From Aliicoccus persicus_A (GTDB lineage: Bacteria > Bacillota > Bacilli > Staphylococcales > Salinicoccaceae), in contig DYYI01000074.1 in NCBI GenBank assembly GCA_020741755.1, positions 1 through 20,828 of the forward strand: a DNA stretch of 20,828 nt. Reading direction: 5' to 3'. The notes beneath the pieces are model-generated. The model did not search any database, was not told where the DNA came from, and worked only from the letters and a program-made list of their open reading frames with translations. Shown here piece by piece: positions 1 through 8,101 of this stretch (its first letter is position 1; each line of letters begins with the position of its first letter). A program made the translations under genes and the position numbers.

Positions 1-398
1 GGACTTGTTGTTAGCGTGAGTATTGTCGTCACAACAACGAGCAATGTTAAGCGCAATGTGATGAAGATACCGGTAATGATACCCTCTGATTCGATTGTGA
101 AAAATCCACCGTCGACGAGTACTGTACCACCTTTTGTCAGGAACACATGCATCAAGAACGTGAAGATAAAGAGCGCAAGTATTAATTTTAATCCATCGAA
201 TAGAAAGCGTATGGATATTCCTGCGACTTTAGTGATAATGAGCACGAACAAGACGAGTGCAGCATATGTCGCCCAGCTGTTTGCTAGAAAGACGATGACC
301 ATAAACAGGACGGTTAATAATATCTTTGAACGTGGATCCAGTGCATGGATGACACTGTCTCCTGGAATGTAGCGGCCAATCAGTACTTTACTCAGCAT
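1..398 (-). CDS. ecfT: ECF transporter transmembrane subunit EcfT (partial, C-terminus beyond window)
   Basis: This is the membrane coupling subunit of the energy-coupling-factor transporter; it links the two ATPases EcfA1/EcfA2 to exchangeable substrate-binding S proteins for vitamins or metals. About 132 N-terminal residues are visible. The family-typical motif YIPGDS...H.LDPRSK sits at residues 10-25, followed by hydrophobic segments near residues 27-57, 64-88 and 108-131. The ATG at 398 is preceded by GGAGG, and the start overlaps the end of ecfA2 by 11 bases, so translation is probably coupled. The coupling helices and C-terminus lie off the left edge. The family assignment is secure from the motif and from the adjacent paired ATPases; substrate cannot be inferred because no S component is present. 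Confidence 0.93.
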   Translation of the reverse strand, partial: MLSKVLIGRYIPGDSVIHALDPRSKILLTVLFMVIVFLANSWATYAALVLFVLIITKVAGISIRFLFDGLKLILALFIFTFLMHVFLTKGGTVLVDGGFFTIESEGIITGIFITLRLTLLVVVTTILTLTTS

Positions 399-1248
399 GT
401 GATGACCTCCACTTCTCGTACATATTGATGAATTCATCCGTTGAACGTGGTGGTAGTGTTGGGTTAAATCCACTCGCTTTGAGATCTTTAGTCAACCGTG
501 CAACTTTCGGCAACTCTAGATTCATCGATGTTAAGAGTGCTTCATCTTGGAGTATGTCGACTGTGTCACCTTCTGAAACGATTTCACCGTGTGAGAAGAT
601 TTTGATTGTGTCGGTATACTGATAGCAATCATCCATGTTATGGCTCACTAGGATGATCGTTTTGCCATGTTCTCTATTTAAGTTGTATATTAAGTCCATC
701 ACTTCGATATGGCTTTTCGGGTCCAGTCCAGCTGTCGGTTCATCGAAGATGATCATGTCTTGATCCATCGATAAAATTCCAGCGATCGCCACTTTTCTCA
801 TCTGACCACCTGATAGTTCAAATGGAGATGCTTCGTATTCACGCTCATTGATTCCAAGCAGTGACAAATACTTCTCTGCATTTTTGCGTGCGGTCGCTTC
901 ATCGATACCGATATTGAGTGGACCAAACATGACGTCTTTCATGACGGTCTCTTCAAACAGTTGGTTCTCAGGGAATTGGAAGACCATCCCGATTGATCGT
1001 CTGATCTTATGGACGACTTTTGCCTTCGTCTTTTTATTGATGACCGTGTCACCGATGACAACTTCACCTGAGGTTGGTAGTAACAGTGCATTTAGGTGTT
1101 GGATGAACGTCGACTTACCACTCCCTGTATGACCGATAATCCCATGGATTTTATTTGGTTCAAACGTTGTGTTGATGTCGTGTAATGCCTTGAACTCAAA
1201 CGGTGTCTTATAGTTGTATATACTCGTTAAATGATTGATTTTGATCAT
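388..1248 (-). CDS. ecfA2: ECF transporter ATP-binding subunit EcfA2
   Basis: This is the second ATPase of the group II ECF energizing module, working as a heterodimer with EcfA1 on the cytoplasmic face of EcfT. In the 286 residues one sees Walker A GHTGSGKST (39-47), Q-loop Gln91 in VFQFPENQLF, the ABC signature LSGGQ (145-149), Walker B MIIFDEP (165-171) with catalytic Glu170, and switch His203. All catalytic residues are intact. The ATG at 1248 overlaps the TGA of ecfA1 as ATGA, and the 3' end overlaps ecfT, so the three proteins should be made in coupled fashion. The order A1-A2-T downstream of rplQ is the standard arrangement in Firmicutes, which separates A2 from other CbiO-like ATPases. 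Confidence 0.96.
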   Translation of the reverse strand: MIKINHLTSIYNYKTPFEFKALHDINTTFEPNKIHGIIGHTGSGKSTFIQHLNALLLPTSGEVVIGDTVINKKTKAKVVHKIRRSIGMVFQFPENQLFEETVMKDVMFGPLNIGIDEATARKNAEKYLSLLGINEREYEASPFELSGGQMRKVAIAGILSMDQDMIIFDEPTAGLDPKSHIEVMDLIYNLNREHGKTIILVSHNMDDCYQYTDTIKIFSHGEIVSEGDTVDILQDEALLTSMNLELPKVARLTKDLKASGFNPTLPPRSTDEFINMYEKWRSSHAE

Positions 1249-2033
1249 AGTTTTCTAACCAACTTCGCATGTGACATGATCGACTGGTTCAGCAATGCTG
1301 TTGAGATTTTTATCTCGAATGGTAATACTAAATTATTTTCTTCCAGTATATGTGGATTCGAATAGATTGTATCGACACTGCCTTTTAAGCGCACTTGTCC
1401 TTGATTCATGACGATGACTGTATCGCTTCTAAAGACTTCAGTCAGATCATGGGTCACATAGATAATCGTCGTTTTTCTCTTTCTGTGAACCGATTGAAGG
1501 AGTTTTAATACATCACGTCGTCCTTGTGGATCTAGCATACTCGTCGCCTCATCAAGTATTAATACATCTGGATCTGTCGCTAGCGCCCCTGCAATTGCAA
1601 CGCGTTGTTTTTGACCACCAGAAAGACGGGATGGTTCATGCTTTTTATATTCAAACATATCGACTTCTTTTAATACCGCATCTACAATCTCAAGCATTTC
1701 CGCGCGTGGTATTTCTAAGTTTTCTAGTGAGAATGCTACATCATCTTCCACCGTTGCACCGACGAATTGATTGTCAGGATTTTGCAATACAATCGAGAAG
1801 TTTTTGTGCAGAGCTCTCGTGTTTTCTTCAGTGACTTTGGTGCCATCGATCGATACGTCGCCTTCATAAGACTCGAGTATGCCCATGAGTAATTTGACGA
1901 GCGTACTTTTGCCTGAGCCATTCGCACCAACGACTGAAATCCAATCCCCACGTTCAATTCGAAGGGAAACGTTATCTAATGCAGCACGTCTTCTATCATC
2001 ATATTTATATGTCACATCGTTTAAGACAATCAT
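1245..2033 (-). CDS. ecfA1: ECF transporter ATP-binding subunit EcfA1
   Basis: First ATPase of the ECF module. With the start chosen here the protein has 262 residues: Walker A GANGSGKST (36-44), Q-loop Gln84, LSGGQ (137-141), Walker B VLILDE (157-162) with Glu162, and switch His195. An in-frame TTG at 2087 would add 18 residues, but the ATG at 2033 has AAGGAGA at the right distance (2041-2047) and gives the usual family N-terminus (MIVLNDVTYKY). The added stretch would also be encoded within a long hairpin. The gene is the first of the ecf unit and follows the rplQ terminator. No convincing promoter was seen in the spacer, so expression may rely partly on readthrough from the ribosomal operon. 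Confidence 0.95.
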   Translation of the reverse strand: MIVLNDVTYKYDDRRRAALDNVSLRIERGDWISVVGANGSGKSTLVKLLMGILESYEGDVSIDGTKVTEENTRALHKNFSIVLQNPDNQFVGATVEDDVAFSLENLEIPRAEMLEIVDAVLKEVDMFEYKKHEPSRLSGGQKQRVAIAGALATDPDVLILDEATSMLDPQGRRDVLKLLQSVHRKRKTTIIYVTHDLTEVFRSDTVIVMNQGQVRLKGSVDTIYSNPHILEENNLVLPFEIKISTALLNQSIMSHAKLVRKL

Positions 2034-2068
2034 TTCCCCATCTCCTTTACTTGAAGGGTTAAAAATGT

Positions 2069-2112
2069 CAGTTAGTTGAATGATCAAATCCCTTTAATCA
2101 CTCAACTAACTG
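2069..2112 (-). promoter_or_regulatory. Long hairpin in the ecfA1 leader (possible attenuator)
   Basis: Arms 2069-2079 and 2102-2112 form a perfect 11-bp inverted repeat (CAGTTAGTTGA / TCAACTAACTG). After one mismatch the stem continues with TGAT/ATCA and AAA/TTT around a 4-base loop (2089-2092). In the direction of ecfA1 transcription the hairpin is followed by ACATTTTTAA, a short U-tract. It lies between the rplQ terminator and the ecfA1 ribosome binding site, where it could act as a weak second terminator or attenuator. Function is inferred; the repeat itself is visible. Confidence 0.5.
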
Positions 2113-2127
2113 CATTTTAACAGTCAT

Positions 2128-2188
2128 AAAAAAGCGCGCACCCTGCATAGAGTTACGCGTCATTTATTACTGTTTAATGCAGGGTACG
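2128..2188 (-). terminator. Rho-independent terminator of the ribosomal protein operon
   Basis: On the minus strand a 12-bp stem (CGTACCCTGCAT / ATGCAGGGTGCG, one G-U pair; arms 2177-2188 and 2137-2148) with a loop of about 28 nt is followed by CGC and six U (2128-2133). It lies about 70 bases after the rplQ stop codon and is the only strong terminator between rplQ and ecfA1. The large loop is unusual for a terminator, but the GC-rich stem and U-tract are clear. Confidence 0.8.
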
Positions 2189-2255
2189 TCGAGCTAAACA
2201 AGATGGAATTCTATCTATCTCATCCACTTATCATAACGCTCAGTCTGCTTTTAAA

Positions 2256-2651
2256 TTAGTTTTCTTCTGAAGCTACTGCGCCTTCAACGAATTCAATGAT
2301 TACTTGCTCAGCACCGTCACCACGACGTGCACCTAACTTCTTAATTGAAGTGTAACCACCTTGGCGGTCTTCAAAACGCGGCGCGATATCACTGAATAAT
2401 TTTTGCAATGCATCAATCTCAGTGCCATCTTCAGTTTCTAAATGTACATTGTATAACGTTTCACCTGCACGACGACGTGCACTTAAGTCTCCACGCTTAC
2501 CTAATGTAACTAATTTATCGACAATTTTTCTTAATTCTTTCGCACGAGTTTCAGTCGTTACGACACGCTCGTTCACGATCAATGAAGTCGCAAGGTTTCT
2601 TAACATTGCTTTACGTTGATCAGATGTGCGTCCTAATTTTCTATAAGCCAT
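2256..2651 (-). CDS. rplQ: 50S ribosomal protein L17
   Basis: Large-subunit protein near the polypeptide exit side of the ribosome; last gene of the alpha operon. The family signature is clear: MAYRKLGRTSDQRKAMLRN at the N-terminus, a central Arg-rich stretch, and RRGDGAEQVIIEFV near the end. At 131 residues it is about 9-11 residues longer than the usual Bacilli L17. The excess is a short acidic tail (EGAVASEEN) after the normal end of the fold. The ATG at 2651 has AAGGAGG upstream, and the gene follows rpoA by 20 bases. It is followed by the terminator at 2128-2188. Confidence 0.98.
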   Translation of the reverse strand: MAYRKLGRTSDQRKAMLRNLATSLIVNERVVTTETRAKELRKIVDKLVTLGKRGDLSARRRAGETLYNVHLETEDGTEIDALQKLFSDIAPRFEDRQGGYTSIKKLGARRGDGAEQVIIEFVEGAVASEEN

Positions 2652-2671
2652 TGTTTAACCTCCTTATTTCA

Positions 2672-3616
2672 CTAGTCTTCTTGTTTAAGACCTAATCCGA
2701 GATCTTCTAATTTAAACTTTACTTCTTCTAATGATTTACGTCCTAAGTTACGTACTTTCATCATGTCAGCTTCAGTTTTATCTGTTAATTCTTGAACAGA
2801 ATTAATACCCGCACGCTTTAAGCAGTTATACGAGCGTACTGATAGGTCTAACTCTTCGATTGACATCTCGAGTACTTTTTCTTTTTGATCTTCTTCTTTT
2901 TCGATCATGATGTCTGCATGCTGTGCTTCATCAGTAAGTGTCACAAAAATATTTAAGTGTTCAGTCATGATTTTCGCAGCAAGTGCTACACTTTCCTGTG
3001 GTGTAATTGAACCGTCTGTCCAAACATCTAATGTCAACTTATCAAAGTTAGTCATTTGTCCGACACGCGTGTTCTCTACTGTGTAGTTTACACGTTCAAC
3101 AGGTGTAAAGATTGAGTCTACAGGAATAACACCGATTGGTAAATCAGCCTTGTTATTGCCTTCTGCTAACGTATATCCACGGCCACGAGAAGCAGTCATT
3201 CGTAATGATAAAGATCCGCCTGCAGATACTGTTGCAATTTTTAAATCACGATTTAAAATTTCAACGTCACTGTCGTGTGTAATATCGCCTGCAGTAACTT
3301 CACCTTCACCACTGAAATTAATCTCTAATGTTTTTTCTTCATCAGAATAGATTTTTAAAGCTAAGTTTTTAATGTTTGTGATGATTGTCGTAACATCTTC
3401 TATTACATCTGGTACTGTTGAGAACTCATGTAAAACGCCTTCGATTTCGACTGTTTTTACAGCTGCTCCAGGTAGTGATGATAATAGAATGCGACGTAAG
3501 GAGTTCCCAAGTGTTGTCCCATAACCTCTTTCTAATGGTTCAACAACAAACTTACCGAACTTAGAATCTTCCGAAGTTTCTACTGTCTCAATTCTAGGTT
3601 TTTCGATTTCAATCAT
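2672..3616 (-). CDS. rpoA: DNA-directed RNA polymerase subunit alpha
   Basis: Alpha subunit of RNA polymerase; dimerises to nucleate beta/beta' assembly, and its C-terminal domain contacts UP elements and activators. The 314 residues show the N-terminal dimerisation domain with NSLRRILLSSLPG (38-50). A Lys/Glu-rich linker around 240-250 is followed by the helix-hairpin-helix C-terminal domain (LSVRSYNCLKRAGI ... RNLGRKSLEEVK). Length equals the Bacilli norm. The ATG at 3616 is preceded by AGGAAGGAAG, a less canonical site than its neighbours have. A 50-base spacer separates it from rpsK, one of the longer gaps in this part of the operon; no promoter is evident there. Confidence 0.99.
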   Translation of the reverse strand: MIEIEKPRIETVETSEDSKFGKFVVEPLERGYGTTLGNSLRRILLSSLPGAAVKTVEIEGVLHEFSTVPDVIEDVTTIITNIKNLALKIYSDEEKTLEINFSGEGEVTAGDITHDSDVEILNRDLKIATVSAGGSLSLRMTASRGRGYTLAEGNNKADLPIGVIPVDSIFTPVERVNYTVENTRVGQMTNFDKLTLDVWTDGSITPQESVALAAKIMTEHLNIFVTLTDEAQHADIMIEKEEDQKEKVLEMSIEELDLSVRSYNCLKRAGINSVQELTDKTEADMMKVRNLGRKSLEEVKFKLEDLGLGLKQED

Positions 3617-3666
3617 TGCTAGACTTCCTTCCTATAACGTCGAGTTATTATTGATGTACTAAACGA

Positions 3667-4059
3667 TTATACGCGGCGACGTTTCGGTGGGCGACAACCA
3701 TTGTGTGGAACTGGCGTAACGTCTTTGATTGCTGTGATGCTTAAACCAGCAGATTGTAAAGCACGAATTGCAGCTTCACGACCAGCACCTGGACCTTTAA
3801 CTGTTACTTCAACAGTTTTTAAACCATGTTCCATCGCAGCTTTAGTTGCTGTTTCAGATGCCATTTGCGCAGCGAAAGGTGTAGATTTTTTAGAACCTTT
3901 GAACCCTAATGCCCCAGCAGATGACCATGATAATGCATTACCATATTCGTCTGTAATAGTGACGATTGTATTGTTGAATGTTGAACGGATGTGTGCAACA
4001 CCAGCTTCGACATTCTTTTTCACTCTACGTTTACGAGATGTTTGTTGTTTACGAGCCAT
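3667..4059 (-). CDS. rpsK: 30S ribosomal protein S11
   Basis: Small-subunit platform protein that binds 16S rRNA near the mRNA exit with S7 and S18. The 130-residue product has the basic N-terminus (MARKQQTSRKRRVKK), the HIRSTFNNTIVTITD segment and the invariant C-terminal DVTPVPHNGCRPPKRRRV. Length is normal. The ATG at 4059 has GGAGG upstream. It sits between rpsM and rpoA in the canonical alpha-operon order. Confidence 0.99.
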   Translation of the reverse strand: MARKQQTSRKRRVKKNVEAGVAHIRSTFNNTIVTITDEYGNALSWSSAGALGFKGSKKSTPFAAQMASETATKAAMEHGLKTVEVTVKGPGAGREAAIRALQSAGLSITAIKDVTPVPHNGCRPPKRRRV

Positions 4060-4078
4060 GATTAGCCTCCTTCACTTA

Positions 4079-4444
4079 TTATTTTTTCTTGTTTGCTACT
4101 GTTTTAACTGGACCTTTACGCGTACGTGCGTTGTTTTTAGTCTTTTGTCCACGGACTGGTAATCCACGACGGTGGCGAATACCTCTGTAAGAAGCAATCT
4201 CCATTAAACGCTTAACGTTTAAGTTCGTTTCACGACGTAAGTCACCTTCGATTTTGTATCCATCAATGATTTCACGGATTTTGTTTAACTCATCTTCTGT
4301 TAAATCTTTTACACGTGCACTTTCATCGACTTGCGCTTCTTTAAGAATTTCAGCTGAACGCGTGTTCCCAATACCATAAATGTAAGTTAATGAAATAACA
4401 ACGCGTTTGTCGCGTGGTACGTCTACACCTGCTATACGAGCCAT
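4079..4444 (-). CDS. rpsM: 30S ribosomal protein S13
   Basis: Small-subunit head protein that forms intersubunit bridges with the 50S subunit and contacts P-site tRNA through its basic tail. The 121 residues begin MARIAGVDVPRDKRVVISLTY, contain the helix-hairpin-helix around YGIGNTRSAEIL, and carry the conserved YRGIRHRRGLPVRGQ motif before a Lys/Arg-rich tail. Start ATG at 4444 is preceded by AGGAGGTG. Spacing to rpmJ (23 bases) and to rpsK (19 bases) is tight, consistent with one transcript. Confidence 0.99.
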   Translation of the reverse strand: MARIAGVDVPRDKRVVISLTYIYGIGNTRSAEILKEAQVDESARVKDLTEDELNKIREIIDGYKIEGDLRRETNLNVKRLMEIASYRGIRHRRGLPVRGQKTKNNARTRKGPVKTVANKKK

Positions 4445-4467
4445 ATATTACACCTCCTGATTAAATA

Positions 4468-4831
<364 letters not shown>

Positions 4832-4862
4832 TTATTAATCCCCCTATTCTAGAAAAAATTTC

Positions 4863-4948
4863 ACTTTAGGTGATAACCTCGCAAACACTAACGTCATGAT
4901 GCGTGCGCAAAAGTTAAATGTGCGTTTAGATCCACCTAAAGTCAGGTG
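4863..4948 (-). promoter_or_regulatory. Structured adk-infA spacer with competing inverted repeats
   Basis: In the 119-base spacer, arms 4863-4872 and 4933-4942 form a perfect 10-bp inverted repeat (ACTTTAGGTG / CACCTAAAGT on the plus strand) separated by 60 bases. The 4933-4937 part can instead pair locally with 4944-4948 (CACCT / AGGTG, 6-base loop). In the infA direction the distal arm is followed by GAAATTTTTTC. The two pairings are mutually exclusive, which resembles an attenuator or partial terminator upstream of infA. No sigma-A promoter was recognised in the spacer. Confidence 0.45.
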
Positions 4949-4950
4949 AA

Positions 4951-5598
4951 TTAAATGTTTTTGAGAATATCAGCAACATCACTGAAAACTTCATCGATAT
5001 CACGCGCTCCATCTACATTCACGAATACGCCTTGATCTTTATAAAAATCAATGAGTGGTTGTGTTTGCTTCACATTCACTTCTAAACGATTCGCCACTGT
5101 TTCAGGATTGTCATCATCTCGTTGATATAATTTCGCCCCATCCAAATCACAAACACCTTCAACTTTAGGTGGATTGAAAACGAGATGGTACGCTTTTCCA
5201 CATGACGAACAAATACGGCGACCCGTTAGACGATTCATCAATTCCTCTTCAGGTACATCGATAAAAATCGTGCGATCAATACTCGTATTTAACTCTTTCA
5301 TAATGTCGTTTAAAGCTTCAGCTTGTTCAATCGTTCTTGGGAAACCATCTAATAAGAATCCTTCTTTGGCATCACTCTGACTGAGACGTTCTTTAACAAT
5401 GCCAATCGTTACTTCATTGGGTACTAAATCTCCATTGTCCATGTAAGATTTTGCTTTTAACCCCAATTCAGTTTCCTGTTTCATTGCAAGACGGAACATA
5501 TCCCCAGTCGAGATATGAGGAATTTGAAATTCCTGAATGATTTTTTCTGCCTGAGTACCTTTGCCGGCACCAGGAAGTCCCATGATTATAATATTCAT
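4951..5598 (-). CDS. adk: Adenylate kinase (zinc LID type)
   Basis: Catalyses ATP + AMP = 2 ADP in the cytoplasm, balancing adenine nucleotides. The 215 residues show the P-loop GLPGAGKGT (7-15), the AMP-binding region around STGDMFR (30-36) and DGFPR (84-88). The LID carries Cys130, Cys133, Cys150 and Asp153, the same C-X2-C-X16-C-X2-D zinc site as the Bacillus enzyme. Length is normal. The ATG at 5598 has AGGAGGAA upstream, and secY ends 14 bases before. In Bacillus the map gene would follow; here adk is followed directly by the infA leader, as in staphylococci. Confidence 0.99.
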   Translation of the reverse strand: MNIIIMGLPGAGKGTQAEKIIQEFQIPHISTGDMFRLAMKQETELGLKAKSYMDNGDLVPNEVTIGIVKERLSQSDAKEGFLLDGFPRTIEQAEALNDIMKELNTSIDRTIFIDVPEEELMNRLTGRRICSSCGKAYHLVFNPPKVEGVCDLDGAKLYQRDDDNPETVANRLEVNVKQTQPLIDFYKDQGVFVNVDGARDIDEVFSDVADILKNI

Positions 5599-5612
5599 TT
5601 AAAAAGTTCCTC

Positions 5613-6911
5613 CTAGCCGCGTTTAGTAAAGCCGCGGTACGCCTTTTGATCCGCTGTACCCTGAAGTGACAAGAATATATTTAATACGACACCGACAACG
5701 ATTAGCAAGCTCGTACCACCAATTTGTAATGATGGTGGAAGGTCTAATAATCCACCGAGGAAAATCGGTAAAATAGCAACGAATGCTAAGAATATTGAAC
5801 CGACAAATACCAATCGATAAAGTACCGACGTAATATACGTTTGTGTCGACTTACCAGGACGAATACCCGGGATATAACTACCTTGGTTTCTTAAGTTATC
5901 TGCCATTTTTTCTGGATTCACTTGTACAAATGAATAGAAATAAGCAAACGCAATAATCAATACGACATAGAAGATTATTCCAATGCTGTCAGATGGATCT
6001 GCAAAACGAGAAATCGTCTGTGCAAATTCTGAATCCGGGAATAACAACGTCAATGTTTGCGGCATCATAAAGAATGCCATCGCAAAGATTACTGGGATAA
6101 CCCCTGCAGGGTTAACTTTTAATGGAAGATACGTTGATTTAGGCGCAAGCCCTTTACCAACACTTTGACGCTTTGCATATTGTACAGGAATCTTTCTCAC
6201 AGCTTGTAAGATAAAGATGACAAATGCTGTTAATAATAATACAAAGACGATAAGACCTAATAACTCAAGTACTGCCATCGTAATATCATCAGCACCTACG
6301 AAACGCTGTTGATAATATTGAAGCATTGCGTTAGGCATCATCGCTAAAATACCAGCAGCGATAATAATTGAAATACCATTTCCAACACCGTGTGTTGTAA
6401 TCTGTTCACCTAACCACATTAAGAACGCTGTACCAGTTGTCAGTACAATCGCAATGATTAAATACGCAGCGATATTATTATCTTCAATCAGCATACCATC
6501 GAACATTTGGTTAAATGCGTATGACATACCGATCGACTGAATGAATGCTAAAACGATTGTGAAATAACGTGTAAATTGTGTTAATTTACGTCGACCCACT
6601 TCACCTTGTCTTGCCCATTCAGCAAATTTTGGTACGACATCAAGTTGTAATAACTGCACGACGATGCTCGCTGTGATGTAAGGCATAATACCCATGGCAA
6701 ACACAGAGAAGTTCATCAGTGCACCACCACCGAATGTATTCATCAAATCAAGGACACCGCCTTGACCAGCACCCATATCAAATACTGATGGGTCTACCCC
6801 TGGAACAGGGATGAATGTACCAATTTTGAACACAATTAACATAGCAAGCGTAAAGAAAATCTTGTTGCGAATTTCTTGGATTCTAAAAAAGTTCAAAATC
6901 GTTCCGAACAT
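5613..6911 (-). CDS. secY: Protein translocase subunit SecY
   Basis: Central pore subunit of the SecYEG channel that moves preproteins across, or inserts them into, the cytoplasmic membrane. The 432 residues contain about ten hydrophobic segments. The N-terminal amphipathic region (MFGTILNFFRIQEIRNKIFFT), the plug-region glycines (GQGGVLDLMNTFGGGALMNFSVFAMGI region) and the cytoplasmic-loop motif NQGSYIPGIRPGKST are all recognisable. The ribosome binding site GAGGTGAT lies inside the last codons of rplO, and the two genes are separated by 2 bases, suggesting translational coupling. Co-transcription with ribosomal proteins is the universal arrangement. Confidence 0.99.
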   Translation of the reverse strand: MFGTILNFFRIQEIRNKIFFTLAMLIVFKIGTFIPVPGVDPSVFDMGAGQGGVLDLMNTFGGGALMNFSVFAMGIMPYITASIVVQLLQLDVVPKFAEWARQGEVGRRKLTQFTRYFTIVLAFIQSIGMSYAFNQMFDGMLIEDNNIAAYLIIAIVLTTGTAFLMWLGEQITTHGVGNGISIIIAAGILAMMPNAMLQYYQQRFVGADDITMAVLELLGLIVFVLLLTAFVIFILQAVRKIPVQYAKRQSVGKGLAPKSTYLPLKVNPAGVIPVIFAMAFFMMPQTLTLLFPDSEFAQTISRFADPSDSIGIIFYVVLIIAFAYFYSFVQVNPEKMADNLRNQGSYIPGIRPGKSTQTYITSVLYRLVFVGSIFLAFVAILPIFLGGLLDLPPSLQIGGTSLLIVVGVVLNIFLSLQGTADQKAYRGFTKRG

Positions 6912-6913
6912 GA

Positions 6914-7354
6914 TTAGATCACCTCGTAATTTCCGCCCTGTTCCTCAATTGCCTTTGCAGCTGAAGTAGAAAATCTATGAGCTTTAATCGTTAACTTCTT
7001 CTCGAGTTTACCGTTACCTAACACTTTAATGCCAGATTTTTCTTTTTTAACAAGACCGTTCTCGATCATAAGAGCCGGAGTAACTTCTGTTCCTTCGACA
7101 AAGCGATTTAAGTCATCTAAACTAACAATTGCATATTCTTTACGGTTGATGTTGTTGAATCCACGTTTAGGAATTCTGCGGAATAATGGTAATTGACCAC
7201 CTTCGAACACAGGACCTACGCCACCGCCTGAACGTGAATTTTGTCCGTCATGACCACGACCTGCTGTCTTACCATGACCAGATGACATACCACGCCCAAC
7301 ACGTTTACGATTCTTACGTGCACCTTCTACAGGCTTTAACTCATGTAATTTCAT
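6914..7354 (-). CDS. rplO: 50S ribosomal protein L15
   Basis: Late-assembling large-subunit protein with a long extended N-terminal arm through 23S rRNA. The 146-residue product starts MKLHELKPVEGARKNRKRVGRG and has the Gly-rich basic arm (GHGKTAGRGHDGQNSR) and a C-terminal globular domain. ATG at 7354 follows AAGGAGGTG. Its 3' end contains the secY ribosome binding site. Confidence 0.98.
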   Translation of the reverse strand: MKLHELKPVEGARKNRKRVGRGMSSGHGKTAGRGHDGQNSRSGGGVGPVFEGGQLPLFRRIPKRGFNNINRKEYAIVSLDDLNRFVEGTEVTPALMIENGLVKKEKSGIKVLGNGKLEKKLTIKAHRFSTSAAKAIEEQGGNYEVI

Positions 7355-7382
7355 GTGAGCACCTCCTTGTACATAATATCAT

Positions 7383-7562
7383 TTATGCTTCTTCTACAGA
7401 AAGCATATGTCCTACTTTATTCACTTGACCTCTTACTTGAGGTGTATCTTCAAAGACTTTCGTCTGATTTAACTTTGTGAATCCTAAAGATTCAACAGTT
7501 TTTCTTTGCGTTTCTGGTTTCCCAATTACACTTTTAATGAGGGTAACTTTAATTTGTGCCAA
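7383..7562 (-). CDS. rpmD: 50S ribosomal protein L30
   Basis: A 59-residue protein starting at TTG (7562). After the initiator it reads AQIKVTLIKSVIGKPETQRK and continues to GQVNKVGHMLSVEEA. The short bacterial L30 fold is evident from the SVIGKPETQRKTVESLGF signature. GAGGAGG lies seven to eight bases upstream of the TTG, and no in-frame ATG gives a complete fold. It is between rpsE and rplO as in all S10-spc clusters. L30 binds 23S and 5S rRNA at the central protuberance side. Confidence 0.96.
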   Translation of the reverse strand: MAQIKVTLIKSVIGKPETQRKTVESLGFTKLNQTKVFEDTPQVRGQVNKVGHMLSVEEA

Positions 7563-7583
7563 CGGAATCCCTCCTCACTTTAA

Positions 7584-8084
7584 TTAGTTTAATAACTCTT
7601 CAACTGTTTTTCCGCGAAGTTTAGCAACATCTTCAGCGTTTTTAAGTTCAGTTAATCCAGTCATTGTTGCACGAACTACGTTAATTGGTGTATTCGCACC
7701 TAATGATTTACTTAAGATATCTGTTACACCAGCAAGTTCAAGTACCGCACGAACTGGACCACCAGCGATAACCCCAGTACCTGGAGCAGCAGGCTTCATG
7801 AATACGCGGCCAGAACTGAATGTACCAATGATCTCATGTGGAATTGTACCATCAACTAGAGGTACTTCTACAAGATCTTTCTTCGCAGCTTCGATTGCTT
7901 TCTTAATCGCTTCAGGTACTTCTTGTGCTTTACCTGTACCGAATCCAACGCGACCTTTTCTATCCCCTACTACTACTAAAGCAGAGAAACGGAAACGACG
8001 ACCACCTTTTACAACTTTTGCAATACGGTTAATCGTAACAACGCGTTCTTCAAATTCTTGTGGTTCTCTTTCTCTACGAGCCAT
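7584..8084 (-). CDS. rpsE: 30S ribosomal protein S5
   Basis: Small-subunit body protein at the mRNA entry tunnel; contributes to decoding fidelity and mRNA helicase activity. The 166 residues show the double-stranded RNA binding-like domain (VVTINRIAKVVKGGRRFRFSA), the loop GDRKGRVGFGTGKA and the C-terminal domain with GVIAGGPVRAVLELAGV. Length is normal. ATG at 8084 is preceded by AAGGAGGT. Confidence 0.99.
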   Translation of the reverse strand: MARREREPQEFEERVVTINRIAKVVKGGRRFRFSALVVVGDRKGRVGFGTGKAQEVPEAIKKAIEAAKKDLVEVPLVDGTIPHEIIGTFSSGRVFMKPAAPGTGVIAGGPVRAVLELAGVTDILSKSLGANTPINVVRATMTGLTELKNAEDVAKLRGKTVEELLN

Positions 8085-8101
8085 GTTTTTACCTCCTTCG
8101 A

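Noticed and set aside
16..372. 118-codon plus-strand open frame
   Set aside because: Antisense to ecfT, whose minus-strand frame has the family motif YIPGDS...LDPRSK and a good Shine-Dalgarno.
2034..2087. 18-residue N-terminal extension of EcfA1 from a TTG
   Set aside because: No proper ribosome binding site, it lies within a hairpin, and the ATG at 2033 has an ideal one.
3701..4162. 153-codon plus-strand open frame over rpsK/rpsM
   Set aside because: Antisense to two highly conserved genes; no Shine-Dalgarno or recognisable product.
4832..4950. Search for a map (methionine aminopeptidase) gene between adk and infA
   Set aside because: The 119-base spacer has no room for it and no coding remnant was recognised.
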